This document shows positions 63,974 to 64,000 of a DNA stretch of 64,000 nt, piece after piece. Made by a program: the position numbers and the translations under genes. The notes beneath the pieces are model-generated. The model was not told where the DNA came from, searched no databases, and was given only the letters and a program-made list of their open reading frames with translations. Positions within the stretch are counted from its first letter, which is position 1. Every line of letters starts with the position of its first letter. This DNA comes from Bacteroidia bacterium (GTDB lineage: Bacteria; Bacteroidota; Bacteroidia; M30B66): contig JAGYKL010000005.1 in NCBI GenBank assembly GCA_018401705.1, positions 1-64,000 of the forward strand, read 5' to 3'.

Positions 63974-64000
63974 ATGAGACATATTTATTCATTTAAAATT
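63974..64000 (+). CDS. Possible start of a gene cut by the window edge
   Basis: An ATG with nine open codons (MRHIYSFKI) runs to the window end, preceded by a good -7 box. Too short to identify; kept only because of the promoter. Confidence 0.3.

Overview
The window is an A+T-rich chromosomal segment from a member of the Bacteroidota, probably close to the Flavobacteriales. The evidence is type IX secretion (Por) C-terminal sorting domains on three secreted proteins, repeated TAnnTTTG-type -7 promoter boxes, SPxxC-poor lipoproteins typical of the phylum, DUF4294, DUF5723 and DUF4288 family proteins, and a DtxR/FeoA regulator beside smpB. There is no rRNA in the window, so the placement stops at phylum or order. 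There is one tRNA (Arg, CCG), no CRISPR array, no insertion sequence and no prophage.

Layout. 0.1-10.8 kb (+): a canonical ABC exporter; a type-I-secretion-like set (ABC protein with an eroded nucleotide-binding domain, HlyD, TolC, GNAT); a small secreted protein; and a WG-repeat protein with a stand-alone four-helix sensor. 11.1-13.4 kb (-): a broken T9SS adhesin-like gene. 13.5-19.6 kb: a compact amidoligase cluster (ATP-grasp-like protein, class I amidotransferase, GCS2 carboxylate-amine ligase, ATP-grasp with a histone-H1-like tail, two esterases). This is the best candidate for an undescribed biosynthetic system. 19.6-33.5 kb: a T9SS hydrolase and alaS, an M23 peptidase, gatB, a TlpA-like protein, an M1 peptidase, an LpxH-like hydrolase, DtxR, smpB and pcm. 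33.7-43.5 kb: a sugar dehydrogenase and sugar-phosphate transferase pair, a 3-hydroxyacyl-CoA dehydrogenase, a 5'-nucleotidase split into two genes, dnaA, a low-molecular-weight phosphatase and an RsmI-like methylase. 43.6-49.6 kb: lipoproteins, an outer-membrane-like protein, a T9SS protein and an FkbM methyltransferase. 49.7-52.5 kb: two oligopeptide-type ABC permeases. 52.6-55.5 kb: a LiaF-like, DUF4288, LytS and LytTR operon. 55.5-60 kb: an alpha-oxoamine synthase, a MerR regulator, uvrB, a nitroreductase and tRNA-Arg. 60.3-64 kb: ppa, an M23 peptidase and a DNA2-like helicase, the last two flanked by inverted copies of a REP-like repeat.

Quality. Several genes (11.1-13.4, 27.8-29.3, 50.7-51.6, 57.0-57.1 and 59.5-59.6 kb) carry many single-base frameshifts, often in short homopolymers, although their catalytic motifs remain readable across frames. 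The genes between them are intact. This looks more like local consensus error (low coverage) than real gene decay, so I mark these genes as frameshifted rather than as proven pseudogenes.

All function calls come from reading motifs by eye; no database search was possible.
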